Positions 34,494 through 43,213 of a stretch of 64,000 bases of DNA are shown piece by piece; positions within the stretch are counted from its first letter, which is position 1; the number at the start of each line of letters is the position of its first letter. Location of the stretch: NCBI RefSeq assembly GCF_002946835.1, contig NZ_CP026652.1, positions 3,224,001-3,288,000 of the forward strand, in the 5' to 3' direction. Below the pieces are notes generated by a model. It had not been told where the DNA came from and made no database searches. It was given only the letters and a program-made list of their open reading frames with translations. A program made the position numbers and the translations under genes. Origin of the DNA: Streptomyces dengpaensis (GTDB taxonomy: Bacteria > Actinomycetota > Actinomycetes > Streptomycetales > Streptomycetaceae).

Positions 34494-35969
34494 CTATTCG
34501 ACGCGGCGCAGGGCGTCCGCGGGCCGCAGCCGGGAGGCGCGCCAGCCGCCGAAGGCCCCGGCGATCAGACCGCCGGTGACGGCGAGGGCGACCGCGACGA
34601 CGATCGTGTCGATGCTGACGGGCGCGGTGAGCGCGACGTCGAGGGCCTTGGACGCGGTCTCCCGCGCCGGACCGCCGATGACGCTGACGCCGGGGCCGCC
34701 GCCCGGGCCGCCACCGCCCGGGCCGCCGCCCGAACCGCCCAGCTCCGCCTGGAGGTTCGGGCTGATCTCGGTGACGACGTACGCGCCCGTGAGGCCGAGC
34801 GCGATACCGAGGGCACCGCCGACCAGACCGTGGACGATGGCCTCACCGACGACCTGGCGGGTCACGCGGCCCGACTTCCAGCCGAGCGCCTTGAGGGTGC
34901 CGAACTCGCGTACGCGGCGGGAGACGGCCGAGGAGGTGAGCAGACCCGCCACCAGGAACGCGGCCACGAGCACCGCGATCGACAGCCACTTGCCGACGCT
35001 GGAGGCGAGGTCGGAAGCGGTGGACAGGGAGCCGGAGACGGTGTCGGCGAGGTCGGCGGAGGTGGTGACCGTCGTATCCGGGATGTTCTTCTGGATGGTG
35101 CTCTTGACGCTGTCGATCTGCTGCGAGTCGGACGCCTTGACGTAGATCGTGGTGACCTTGTCCTTGGAGTCGCTGATCGTCTGCGCCTGCTTGAGCGGGA
35201 TGTACAGGTTGGCCGCCGCGTCACCGCTGTCCGGCGTCGATATGCCGATGACCTTGTACTTGACGCCCTTGATGGTGACCGTGCTGCCGACCTTGAGCTT
35301 CTTCTCCTTGGCGTACGACGTGTCCGCGACGACGACCTTGGCGTTGGTCTCCGTCGTCTTGAACGTACGACCGCTGGTGATCTTCGAGGAGGTCAGCGGG
35401 CCGAGGGCCGGCTTGGTGACGTCGGTGCCGTAGACCGAATAGTTGTCCACGTCGAACTCGGCGCCGCCGCCCTCGACACGGCCCTGCGGGGAGGGCTGCG
35501 CCCCGCCGGGACCGCCCTGGCTGTTCTGCTTGCCGTTCTGGTCCTGCTTGAACTGGCCCTGCTTGAACTGCCCGCTGACCTTGATGACTTGGAGGCTCAG
35601 CCCGCCGACGGAGTCCGCGACGCCCTGCTGGGCGTCGACCTCGGCGACCGTCTTCGCGGACAGCGTCTGGAAGCCCTGGACCATGACGCGGTCGCTGCTC
35701 TGCTCGTCGTCGGAGTCGTCGGGGCGGGCGTCGAAGTTGAAGCGCTTGCCGCCGCCGCTGCTCGACGCGGGCTCGGCGGCCTTCGTGACCGTCATGTCCG
35801 TCCCCAGCCCGTACAGCGACTGGAGGACCTTGCCCTGCGCCTTCTCCATGCCCGAGGACACGGAACTGACGACGATGACCAGGGCGATGCCCAGGGCGAG
35901 TCCGGAGGCGACGACGAGGGCCGCCTTTCTGCGGCGGCGCAACTCGCGCCTCAGGTAGGTGAAGAACAT
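34494..35969 (-). CDS. FtsX/MacB-like ABC permease
   Basis: A 491-residue permease: one N-terminal helix (~20-40, AALVVASGLALGIALVIVVSS), a large extracytoplasmic domain (~50-310), then three C-terminal helices of the FtsX domain (~315-490) ending ADALRRVE. The FtsX motif REFGTLKALGWKSGRVTRQVVGEA is clear. Unusual feature: a Gly/Pro-rich loop (GGSGGGPGGGGPGGGPG) between the last helices, and another Gln/Asn-Gly-rich tract in the periplasmic domain. The ATG at 35969 has no Shine-Dalgarno and may be leaderless. A paired ATPase follows. A DNA target or two-component partner is not visible nearby. Confidence 0.9.
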   Translation of the reverse strand: MFFTYLRRELRRRRKAALVVASGLALGIALVIVVSSVSSGMEKAQGKVLQSLYGLGTDMTVTKAAEPASSSGGGKRFNFDARPDDSDDEQSSDRVMVQGFQTLSAKTVAEVDAQQGVADSVGGLSLQVIKVSGQFKQGQFKQDQNGKQNSQGGPGGAQPSPQGRVEGGGAEFDVDNYSVYGTDVTKPALGPLTSSKITSGRTFKTTETNAKVVVADTSYAKEKKLKVGSTVTIKGVKYKVIGISTPDSGDAAANLYIPLKQAQTISDSKDKVTTIYVKASDSQQIDSVKSTIQKNIPDTTVTTSADLADTVSGSLSTASDLASSVGKWLSIAVLVAAFLVAGLLTSSAVSRRVREFGTLKALGWKSGRVTRQVVGEAIVHGLVGGALGIALGLTGAYVVTEISPNLQAELGGSGGGPGGGGPGGGPGVSVIGGPARETASKALDVALTAPVSIDTIVVAVALAVTGGLIAGAFGGWRASRLRPADALRRVE

Positions 35970-36099
35970 GGGCCGCAAGCTAGGTACGGCGCGTGATGAA
36001 GCGTTAAGGCCGGAATAAGAGAACGATGAGAAGGCTGTGGTGGAGCGGGAGTTCACCTGTGTGATCCCGTGCGGGATTCCGGAAACCGGTGGAAACGCG

Positions 36100-36134
36100 A
36101 AGGCGGCGGCAGCCCCGAGGGCTGCCGCCGCCTT
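36100..36134 (-). terminator. Terminator after the L,D-transpeptidase
   Basis: A perfect 16-bp stem (AAGGCGGCGGCAGCCC / GGGCTGCCGCCGCCTT) with a CGA loop starts 15 bases past the stop of the L,D-transpeptidase gene. Confidence 0.85.
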
Positions 36135-36149
36135 GACGGTTCAGGTAAC

Positions 36150-37403
36150 TCAGACGGCCGAACCGGCCTTCCACGCCGCCCAGTCGAGGTTCCAGCCGTT
36201 GAGGCCGTTGTCCGGGGCGATGGTCTTGTCGCCGGTGTTCTTGACGACCACGACGTCACCGATCAGCGAGTTGTTGTAGAACCAGGCCCCGGGCGTGTTC
36301 GGGTCGCCCGCGCCCTTCGTGTCGGACAGGCCGACGCAGCCGTGGCTGGTGTTCACGGCGCCGAAGATGGACTTGGCGCCCCAGTAGTTGCCGTGGATGA
36401 AGGTGCCGGAGGTCGACAGACGCATGGCGTGCGGTACGTCCTTGATGTCGTACTCGCCCTTGCCGTCGTCGTCCGTGAAGCCGACCGTCGCGCCGTCCAT
36501 CCGGGTCTCCTCGAACTTCTCGGAGATCACCATCTGACCCTCGTACGTCGTGTTCGTGGGCGAACCGGCGGAGATCGGGATGGTCTTGACGGTCTTGCCG
36601 TCCTGGGTGACCTTCATCGTCTTGGACTTGGCGTCGACAACGGAGACCTGGTTACGGCCGATCTTGAAGGTGACCGTCTTCTGCTGCACGCCGTAGACAC
36701 CGCTGGCGCCCTCGACGCCGTCGAGCGAGAGCTTGAGGGTGACGGTGGAGCCGCCCTGCCAGTAGTCCTCCGGGCGGAAGTCCAGGCGGTTGGCGTTGAA
36801 CCAGTGGCCGACGACCTCCTGGCCGCTGCTGGAGGTGACGGTGATCCCCTTCTGCACGGCGGCCTTGTTGGTGATCGCCTTGTTGAAGTTGATCGAGACC
36901 GGCATGCCCACGCCGACGGTCGAGCCGTCCTCGGGCGTGAAGTTGCCGATGAAGCTGTTGGCCGGGGAGACCGTGGTGAACGAGGAGTTCTCATGGGCGG
37001 TGCGGCCCGCCGAGTCGGTGGCCTCGACGGCGACCTTGTATGTGGTGGCGCGCTCGAGCTGGCCGGCGGGCTTCCAGCTCTTCTTGTCGGCGGATATCTG
37101 ACCGGCGACGGCGGTGCCGGAGGCGGTCTGCATGGTGACGGACGTGAGCGTGCCCTTGCTCACGGTGACCGCCGTGCCGTTGTTGATGGAGGCGTTGTCG
37201 GAGCCGTCCTTCGGCGTGATCTTGATCTGGGCCTCGGAGGACTTCTCGGCAGCCGCCTCGTCGACCTTGGCCTGTGACGAGCTGTCGCCGCCGTCCGAGC
37301 CCTCAGCCTTGGCCTCGCCCCCGCTGCACCCAGAGAGCACCAGCACCCCGCCGAGCAGTGCGGACGCGGCCATCAGGCCCTTGCGCCGCTTACTGTCCGT
37401 CAT
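36150..37403 (-). CDS. L,D-transpeptidase lipoprotein
   Basis: A 417-residue peptidoglycan cross-linking enzyme that makes 3-3 bonds. Lipoprotein signal ~1-25 with lipobox LSGC (C26), then a Ser/Glu-rich linker. Two immunoglobulin-like domains (~55-245), then the YkuD catalytic domain (~250-390) with HGNYWG (H337) and SHGCVGL (H354, C356), the full active site. This matches the mycobacterial LdtMt2 layout. ATG at 37403 is preferred to one at 37418 because GGAGAAG lies at good distance. It is followed by a strong terminator; the neighbouring surface-protein and FtsX genes suggest a cell-envelope neighbourhood. Confidence 0.94.
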   Translation of the reverse strand: MTDSKRRKGLMAASALLGGVLVLSGCSGGEAKAEGSDGGDSSSQAKVDEAAAEKSSEAQIKITPKDGSDNASINNGTAVTVSKGTLTSVTMQTASGTAVAGQISADKKSWKPAGQLERATTYKVAVEATDSAGRTAHENSSFTTVSPANSFIGNFTPEDGSTVGVGMPVSINFNKAITNKAAVQKGITVTSSSGQEVVGHWFNANRLDFRPEDYWQGGSTVTLKLSLDGVEGASGVYGVQQKTVTFKIGRNQVSVVDAKSKTMKVTQDGKTVKTIPISAGSPTNTTYEGQMVISEKFEETRMDGATVGFTDDDGKGEYDIKDVPHAMRLSTSGTFIHGNYWGAKSIFGAVNTSHGCVGLSDTKGAGDPNTPGAWFYNNSLIGDVVVVKNTGDKTIAPDNGLNGWNLDWAAWKAGSAV

Positions 37404-37590
37404 CACACGCTTCTCCATCGTTGCCGAATCACCAAAGGACACAGGAGCCCCGTACGAGCTATCAACGCTACGACCGGTTCGTCCCGTTCCACATACCTCG
37501 AAGATGTGGGACACACCACGTCCGGACCGCCGGATCCAGTGGTGCGGACGCGGCCAGTGCCCCTCCCCCTGGGACTCCTGAGACGACAGA

Positions 37591-37618
37591 ACCCCGGGCG
37601 GCGGTTGCCGCCCGGGGT
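37591..37618 (-). terminator. Terminator after the 117-residue protein gene
   Basis: ACCCCGGGCGGC and GCCGCCCGGGGT form a perfect 12-bp stem with a GGTT loop, 20 bases past the stop of the gene ending at 37639 and upstream of the L,D-transpeptidase. It separates the two transcription units. Confidence 0.8.
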
Positions 37619-37638
37619 CACGATTTCCCCAAGCCGCG

Positions 37639-37992
37639 TCAGCCGCGGGCACCTTCCTCGTCGTCTTCGTCGTCCTCGTCAGCATCATCCTCGTCGAGGT
37701 CCCAATCCGGCGAATCGGGGTCGTAGTCGATGGGCTCGCTGCTCCAGGAGGCCTGCGCGAGGTCCACCCCGGGCACCTCGCTGACCAGGTCGAACGGGTC
37801 CACGAGATACGCGAGGGCCTCGGAGGTGTCTTCCGTCACCGCGCTCTCGGCGTGCGTCCGCTCGTCGGCCGGCATGTCGGCGTCATCGGCCACGCGGCGC
37901 AGCGCGGCCTTGGTGAGGGCGTCGGGGTCGTCGACCTGCAGCACCAGTTCGACCCGAAGCCGCACAAACTGTGATGTCTCAGGAGTACTCAT
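37639..37992 (-). CDS. Conserved small protein with acidic tail
   Basis: A 117-residue soluble protein I do not recognise. It begins STPETSQFVRLRVELVLQVDDPDALTKAALRRVADD, looks alpha/beta, and ends in an almost entirely acidic tail (DEDDADEDDEDDEEG), which suggests binding to a basic partner or metal, or nucleic-acid mimicry. Start ATG at 37992 after CCTGAGGAGTACTC on the coding strand, a fair ribosome-binding site. Divergent from the LAxTG protein gene. Confidence 0.75.
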   Translation of the reverse strand: MSTPETSQFVRLRVELVLQVDDPDALTKAALRRVADDADMPADERTHAESAVTEDTSEALAYLVDPFDLVSEVPGVDLAQASWSSEPIDYDPDSPDWDLDEDDADEDDEDDEEGARG

Positions 37993-38101
37993 GGAACGGA
38001 GCGTACGGCCCGCACGTGCGCGACTTTCCCACGACCCGCGCCTTTCATTAGCATCGCCCCACACGGCCAATTCGCCAGCGCCACAAGGGGATCGATATTT
38101 C

Positions 38102-38431
38102 GTGTCCGCCGCACGTCGATCGTTGTTGACCGCCACCGCAGCCGGGTCCCTCCTGGGGGCCCTGTGGTTCGTCCCGTCCGCCAACGCGACCCAGGACGAA
38201 CCCATCCCGAGCGTCTCGGCGTCCACCACCGCGTCGACCGTCACCACCACTGCGGTGCGGGAGTCGACGGAGGCGACCGCGGAGTCGGGTGAGGCCCAGG
38301 ACCACACCCAACTCGCCGACACCGGAAGCGTCGACACGACGCCGTACGTCTTCGGCGGCACCCTCTTCCTCGGCCTGGGAGCCGGATTCATCTTCTATTC
38401 GGTGCGCCGCGAGCGCACGATGGCCTACTGA
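38102..38431 (+). CDS. LAxTG surface protein (class E sortase substrate)
   Basis: A 109-residue exported protein. A signal peptide (~1-29; ARRSLLTATAAGSLLGALWFVPSANA), a Ser/Thr-rich spacer, then LADTG (71-75), a hydrophobic helix (~81-99) and the basic end VRRERTMAY. This is a full C-terminal sorting signal of the LAxTG type used by class E sortases in Streptomyces, so it should be covalently attached to peptidoglycan. Its mature exposed part is only ~40 residues of Thr/Ser-rich sequence with no domain. GTG start; AGGGG lies upstream. The neighbouring L,D-transpeptidase supports a wall theme. No sortase gene is present in the window. Confidence 0.78.
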   Translation: MSAARRSLLTATAAGSLLGALWFVPSANATQDEPIPSVSASTTASTVTTTAVRESTEATAESGEAQDHTQLADTGSVDTTPYVFGGTLFLGLGAGFIFYSVRRERTMAY

Positions 38432-38467
38432 GCGCGGTGCTCGGGCCGGAAAACCTGCGGGGGATCC

Positions 38468-39220
38468 ATGCGAGAGCTGAGCGAGTTGACCGAGGTCGAG
38501 GAGTCTTCCTGGCCGGTCCTGTCCGAGGCACTCGGCACCAGCATGGTGTCCATGGACGTGGTGCCGGTCGACCCGGCGCTGGGCCGCGCCACCCTGCTCC
38601 AAATGCAGATCACCACGCGCTCCTGGCTGGGCGGGATGGTGCTCAACTGCGGTGGGGTGGTGCTGGACAGCGGGTGGGTGCGGATCTACGGCAGCCCGGG
38701 TGACGCCGATTCGCCGACGGGGGTGCCCGGCGGTGCGACGGGGCTGCCCAGTCTCGCCGAGGTCAACGGATTTCCCGAGCGGCTCGATCCGGCCTGGCGC
38801 CCCTTCAACGGTCTCGTCGTCGGCCACGACGTCCTGGGCGGGGTCTACGCCATGAACGGGCCCGACCCCGAGGCGGCGGGCCGTCCCGGGCGCCCCGGCG
38901 AGATCACGTACTTCGCGCCGGACTCGCTGCGCTGGGAGAGCCTCGAAGTGAGCCACAGTACCTGGCTCGCGTGGTTCCTCTCCGAGGGCACGGAGCGGTT
39001 CTACGACACCCTGCGCTGGCCCGGCTGGCGCGGGGAGTCCGGCGCGCTGACCGGGACGCAGGGGCTGTCCGTCGTGCCGTACCTCTGGACCGCGGAGGCC
39101 CGCCGCGACGTTTCGGCCACCAGACGGCGGGCGGTCCCGCTGGCGGAAGTCCTCCGGCTCCACCGGGACACCGCGATCAAGCTCGACTCGGTGGATCCGG
39201 GGTTCTTCGGCACCGTGTGA
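38468..39220 (+). CDS. DUF2625 family protein
   Basis: A 250-residue cytosolic protein of unknown function. Family-like segments: MRELSELTEVEESSWPVL, QITTRSWLGGMVLNCGGVVLDSGWVRIYGS, DVLGGVYAMNG, ITYFAPDSLRWESLEV and ERFYDTLRWPGW. They match the DUF2625 pattern over the whole length. No catalytic motif. Its 3' end faces the DEAD helicase gene, with a repeat-borne hairpin between. Confidence 0.85.
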   Translation: MRELSELTEVEESSWPVLSEALGTSMVSMDVVPVDPALGRATLLQMQITTRSWLGGMVLNCGGVVLDSGWVRIYGSPGDADSPTGVPGGATGLPSLAEVNGFPERLDPAWRPFNGLVVGHDVLGGVYAMNGPDPEAAGRPGRPGEITYFAPDSLRWESLEVSHSTWLAWFLSEGTERFYDTLRWPGWRGESGALTGTQGLSVVPYLWTAEARRDVSATRRRAVPLAEVLRLHRDTAIKLDSVDPGFFGTV

Positions 39221-39294
39221 CGGACGGGGCGCCATGGGGCCGTGACTGGCGGGGCGCCTGGGTGCGATGGGGTCGTTCTTTCGCTGCGGGCCGT

Positions 39295-39345
39295 CCGTGG
39301 CTGATCGCGCAGTTCCCCGCGCCCCTTACGGGGCGCGGGGTCCCG
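39295..39345. repeat. GCGCAGTTCCCCGCGCCCC dispersed element with terminator stem
   Basis: GTGGCTGATCGCGCAGTTCCCC leads into a perfect 11-bp stem (CCCCGCGCCCC, 39315-39325; GGGGCGCGGGG, 39330-39340; loop TTAC). It lies between the convergent DUF2625 and helicase genes, so it probably ends both transcripts. The core resembles a very frequent Streptomyces intergenic element, recalled rather than searched. Confidence 0.7.
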
Positions 39346-39366
39346 CCCGGTGTTTGCCAGATCCCC

Positions 39367-40980
39367 TTAAGCGGCCCTGCGTCCGCTGCCGCCCTGGCCG
39401 CCTCGTTCCGTGCGGCGCTGCGGCGCGCGGCCGCGGCCGCCCGAGCGGCCGGCGGCCGTGCTGTCGCCCGTGCCGCCACGGCGCGGCTGACGGCCCTGGG
39501 ACTCCGTACCCCCGGCCGCGCTCGCGCCCGTACCCGCCGGCCTCCTGGCGCCGCCCCCGGTCCTGGGGCGCGACTTGGGACGCTGCTGTGGCTGGGCGGC
39601 CGGCTGCGGGACCTCGATCACGACGGGGACGCCGGAGGGCTCGCGGGCCCCGGTGAGGCGGGTCAGTTCCTCATCGCCGGACTTGATGCGGGCGGTGCGC
39701 GGGGTGATGCCGGCGTCCACCATCAGGCGGGTCATCTCGCGCTTCTGCTCGGGCAGTACGAGCGTGACGACGCTGCCGGACTCCCCGGCGCGGGCGGTGC
39801 GTCCGCCGCGGTGGAGGTAGTCCTTGTGGTCGGTCGGCGGATCGACGTTGACCACGAGGTCAAGGTCGTCGATGTGGATGCCGCGGGCCGCCACGTTGGT
39901 GGCGACGAGCGCGGTGACCTGGCCGTTCTTGAACTGGTCGAGGGTGCGGTTGCGCTGCGGCTGGCTGCGCCCGCCGTGCAGCGCGGACGCCCGTACGCCG
40001 TTGGCGAGCAGCCGCTTGGTGAAGCGGTCCGCGCCGCGCTTGGTGTCGACGAAGAGGATGACCCGGCCGTCGCGCGCCGCGATCCGCATCGCCACGGCCT
40101 TCTTGTCCGTCTCGTCGGCGACGTGCAGCACGTGGTGCTCCATGGTGGTCACCGCGCCGGCCGACGGGTCGACGGAGTGCACGACGGGGTCCGTGAGGAA
40201 CATCCGTACGAGCCGGTCGATGTTCTTGTCGAGCGTCGCCGAGAACAACAGCCGCTGACCGTCCGGCTCGACCTGCTGGAGCAGCGCCGTGACCTGCGGC
40301 ATGAAGCCCATGTCGGCCATCTGGTCGGCCTCGTCGAGCACGGTGATCGCGACCCGGTCGAGCGCGCAGTCGCCCCGCTCGATGAGGTCCTTGAGCCGTC
40401 CCGGGGTGGCCACGAGGACCTCGGCGCCGCGGCGCAGCGCCCCGGACTGCCGGCTGATCGACATACCGCCGACGGCCGTGGCCACGCGCAGGTTCACGGC
40501 GGTCGCGTACGGCGTCAGCGCGTCGTTGACCTGCTGCGCGAGTTCGCGCGTGGGGACGAGGACCAGCGCGAGCGGCTTCTTCGCCTCGGCACGGCGACCG
40601 GCCGTACGCGCGAGGAGGGCGAGTCCGAAGGCGAGCGTCTTGCCCGAGCCGGTGCGGCCCCGGCCGAGAACGTCGCGCCCGGCAAGGGAGTTGGGCAGGG
40701 TCGCGCCCTGGATCGGGAAGGGCTCGGTGACGCCCTGGGACGCGAGGGTCTTGGTCAGCGCGGCCGGCATGTCCAGCGCGTCGAAGGAGTCGACGGCGGG
40801 CAGCGCGGGCGTGAGGGTCTCGGGCAGCGAGAACTCCTGCGGCGGCACGACCTTGCGGGCCGCGCCCCGGCCGGCATTACGGCCGCCGCCGCGGCCCGCG
40901 CCTCGTGCGGACGAATTCGCCTGGGCGCTGCCCCGTGCATTGGCCGGCCGCTTACGGACGGGACGTTCGGATCGAGTCAT
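39367..40980 (-). CDS. DEAD-box RNA helicase
   Basis: A 537-residue ATP-dependent RNA helicase. Motifs in order: Q motif FPIQGATLP; I GRTGSGKT; II LDEADQMADMGF; III FSATL; IV to VI including VATNVAARGIHIDDLDLVVNVD and HRGGRTARAG. Both ends are basic and low-complexity: N-terminal Arg/Ala/Gly-rich and C-terminal Arg/Gly-rich (RPKSRPRTGGGARR...), suited to RNA binding. It lies 107 bases downstream of a cold-shock protein gene, with a hairpin between, which fits a cold-induced RNA-unfolding pair. Confidence 0.95.
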   Translation of the reverse strand: MTRSERPVRKRPANARGSAQANSSARGAGRGGGRNAGRGAARKVVPPQEFSLPETLTPALPAVDSFDALDMPAALTKTLASQGVTEPFPIQGATLPNSLAGRDVLGRGRTGSGKTLAFGLALLARTAGRRAEAKKPLALVLVPTRELAQQVNDALTPYATAVNLRVATAVGGMSISRQSGALRRGAEVLVATPGRLKDLIERGDCALDRVAITVLDEADQMADMGFMPQVTALLQQVEPDGQRLLFSATLDKNIDRLVRMFLTDPVVHSVDPSAGAVTTMEHHVLHVADETDKKAVAMRIAARDGRVILFVDTKRGADRFTKRLLANGVRASALHGGRSQPQRNRTLDQFKNGQVTALVATNVAARGIHIDDLDLVVNVDPPTDHKDYLHRGGRTARAGESGSVVTLVLPEQKREMTRLMVDAGITPRTARIKSGDEELTRLTGAREPSGVPVVIEVPQPAAQPQQRPKSRPRTGGGARRPAGTGASAAGGTESQGRQPRRGGTGDSTAAGRSGGRGRAPQRRTERGGQGGSGRRAA

Positions 40981-41029
40981 GCTGGATCTGGATTTCCTTC
41001 CTGGGCCCCACGGACTGCACGCACAGCGC

Positions 41030-41067
41030 GAGCCGGGACCCGCACCCGAAGGTGCGGGCCCCGGCTC
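41030..41067 (-). terminator. Hairpin between cold-shock and helicase genes
   Basis: GAGCCGGG-A-CCCGCACC pairs with GGTGCGGG-C-CCCGGCTC around CGAA, a 16-bp stem with a single A-C mismatch. It should end most cold-shock transcripts; leakage through it would give limited helicase expression. Confidence 0.8.
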
Positions 41068-41087
41068 TGGAAAAGCGCGTCCCCGAA

Positions 41088-41291
41088 TCAGGCGGGGTTG
41101 ATGTTCTCCGCCTGCAGGCCCTTCTGGCCCTGCGTGACCTCGAACGAGACCTTCTGGCCCTCGACCAGCTCACGGAAGCCGGAGCTGGCGATGTTGGAGT
41201 AGTGAGCGAAGACGTCGGGGCCGCCGCCGTCCTGCTCGATGAAGCCGAAGCCCTTTTCCGAGTTGAACCACTTCACGGTGCCAGTAGCCAT
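41088..41291 (-). CDS. cspA: Cold-shock domain protein
   Basis: A 67-residue single-stranded nucleic-acid chaperone. RNP1 KGFGFIEQ and RNP2 VFAHYS are intact, and the size is typical of CspA. ATG at 41291 follows TGTTCAGGAGAAATGC. The leader is long (at least ~140 bases to an AT-rich stretch near 41395-41430), as is common for cold-shock mRNAs, which refold with temperature. Confidence 0.96.
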   Translation of the reverse strand: MATGTVKWFNSEKGFGFIEQDGGGPDVFAHYSNIASSGFRELVEGQKVSFEVTQGQKGLQAENINPA

Positions 41292-41525
41292 GCATTTCTC
41301 CTGAACAGGTAGGGGCCCCATCCGGAGTATGCACCGGGAAAAGCCGGAGATGCCGGTAAAACAAAACGCGCCTGCGGAGATTCCGATCAGGCGCACAAAG
41401 TAAATGGGTACCAAAAACGTATCAATGTGACAGTAGCACACCCCCAGACGGGCACGGGCCACCGTGACGTGTGACCGGGGGCACAGCCCGACCGAACGGC
41501 GCCCCCGGTCACGTACAGCGGATCG

Positions 41526-43070
41526 CTACGCGAGCGGGCCGGTCACCGACTCCGCCGCGGCCACCACGCCACCGCCGCGCACGAACGCGTCCGCGGCCGC
41601 CAAGTCGGGGGCAAGAAAGCGGTCGGGACCGGGACCCTCAACTCCCGCCGCCCGTACGGCGTCGATGACCGCCTGCGACGCAGGGGCCGGGGTCAGCCCC
41701 TCACGCAGCTCGACGGCGCGCGTGGCGGCGTACAGCTCGATGGCGATGACGCGCGTGAGGTTGTCGACGGCCGTCCGCAGCTTGCGCGCCGCCGACCAGC
41801 CCATGGAGACGTGGTCCTCCTGCATCGCGGAGGAAGGGATCGAGTCGGCGGACGCGGGGACCGCGAGCCGCTTCATCTCGCTGACCAGCGCGGCCTGCGT
41901 GTACTGGGCGATCATCAGGCCCGAGTCGACACCGGCGTCGTCCGCGAGGAACGGCGGGAGACCGTGCGAGCGGTTCTTGTCGAGCAGCCGGTCGGTGCGG
42001 CGCTCGGCGATGGAGCCGAGGTCGGCGGCCGCGATGGCGAGGAAGTCGAGGACGTACGCGACCGGGGCGCCGTGGAAGTTGCCGTTCGACTCCACGCGAC
42101 CGTCGGGCAGCACGACCGGGTTGTCGACGGCGGAGGCGAGTTCGCGCTCGGCGACCGTGCGCGCGTGGGCGATGGTGTCGCGTCCGGCGCCGGCGACCTG
42201 CGGGGCGCAGCGCACGGAGTAGGCGTCCTGGACGCGCGGCGCGTCGTCCTGGTGGTGTCCGGTCAGGCCCGAACCCTTCAGCACGGCCAGCATGTTGGCG
42301 GCGCTGGCACCCTGGCCCGGGTGCGGGCGGATGGCATGCAGCTCGGGGGCGAGGACCTTGTCGGTACCGAGGAGCGCTTCCAGGGACAGTGCCGCGGTGA
42401 CGTCGGCTGACTTGTAGAGCGTCTCCAGGTCGGCGAGGGCCATGACCAGCATGCCGAGCATGCCGTCGGTGCCGTTGAGGAGGGCGAGGCCCTCCTTCTC
42501 GCGCAGCTCGACGGGCGCGATGCCGTGCTCGGCGAGGAGTTCGCCGGCCGGGCGTACGACGCCGTCCGGGCCCTCGGCATCGCCCTCGCCCATCAGCGTG
42601 AGCGCGCAGTGGGACAGCGGCGCCAGGTCGCCGGAGCAGCCGAGCGACCCGTACTCGTGCACGACCGGGGTGATGCCGGCGTTGAGGATGTCCGCCATGG
42701 TCTGTGCGACCTCGGGCCGTACGCCGGTGTGCCCGGAGCAGACGGTCTTGAGCCGCAGGAACATCAGGGCGCGGACGACGTCCCGCTCCACCCGCGGGCC
42801 CATCCCGGCGGCGTGCGAGCGGACGATGTTGCGCTGCAGCCGGCCGCGCAGCTCCGGGCCGATGTGCCGGGTTGCGAGGGCGCCGAACCCGGTGGAGACG
42901 CCGTAGACGGGGTCCGGCTTGGCCGCCAGCGCGTCCACGATCCCGCGGGCCGCGGCGAGGGCCGCCACCGCCTCGCCGGAGAGCTCGATCCGGGCGCCGT
43001 CGCGCGCCACGGCGAGAACGTCGGACGCGGTCACCCCGGACGTCCCCACCACCACAGTGTGCATATCCAT
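41526..43070 (-). CDS. hutH: Histidine ammonia-lyase
   Basis: A 514-residue enzyme that converts histidine to urocanate, the first step of histidine catabolism. The electrophilic MIO cofactor comes from the motif GSLGCSGDLAPLSH (C145-S146-G147). Most family members have Ala-Ser-Gly; I recall Cys-Ser-Gly from Streptomyces HutH, so this is an expected variant. Other motifs: YGVSTGFG and QDAYSVRCAPQV. ATG at 43070; a second in-frame ATG 6 bases on is possible. Three direct repeats upstream (43131-43200) may be regulatory. No other hut gene is adjacent. Confidence 0.94.
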   Translation of the reverse strand: MDMHTVVVGTSGVTASDVLAVARDGARIELSGEAVAALAAARGIVDALAAKPDPVYGVSTGFGALATRHIGPELRGRLQRNIVRSHAAGMGPRVERDVVRALMFLRLKTVCSGHTGVRPEVAQTMADILNAGITPVVHEYGSLGCSGDLAPLSHCALTLMGEGDAEGPDGVVRPAGELLAEHGIAPVELREKEGLALLNGTDGMLGMLVMALADLETLYKSADVTAALSLEALLGTDKVLAPELHAIRPHPGQGASAANMLAVLKGSGLTGHHQDDAPRVQDAYSVRCAPQVAGAGRDTIAHARTVAERELASAVDNPVVLPDGRVESNGNFHGAPVAYVLDFLAIAAADLGSIAERRTDRLLDKNRSHGLPPFLADDAGVDSGLMIAQYTQAALVSEMKRLAVPASADSIPSSAMQEDHVSMGWSAARKLRTAVDNLTRVIAIELYAATRAVELREGLTPAPASQAVIDAVRAAGVEGPGPDRFLAPDLAAADAFVRGGGVVAAAESVTGPLA

Positions 43071-43130
43071 ATTCAGGAGCGTACGCAGTGAATTCGACGA
43101 TGTCACTAGCGAGTGCCAGGTTGACCCCTT

Positions 43131-43200
43131 ACTCCGCCGTACGTCACACCGGACTCCGCGGTACGTCACACCCCGAGACTCCGCCGTACATCGTCCCGAG
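43131..43200. repeat. Three direct repeats upstream of hutH
   Basis: ACTCCGCCGTACGTCACACC at 43131, a near-copy (ACTCCGCGGTACGTCACACC) at 43153, and a diverged third (ACTCCGCCGTACATCGTCCC) at 43178. They are spaced 22 and 25 bases and lie 60-130 bases upstream of hutH. The arrangement suits repeated binding of one regulator on the same DNA face. Confidence 0.65.
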
Positions 43201-43213
43201 CGCCCGGCGTGGG

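Noticed and set aside
41292..41430. Separate small RNA upstream of cspA
   Set aside because: A long leader is usual for cold-shock genes; there is no independent promoter-terminator pair that I can see.
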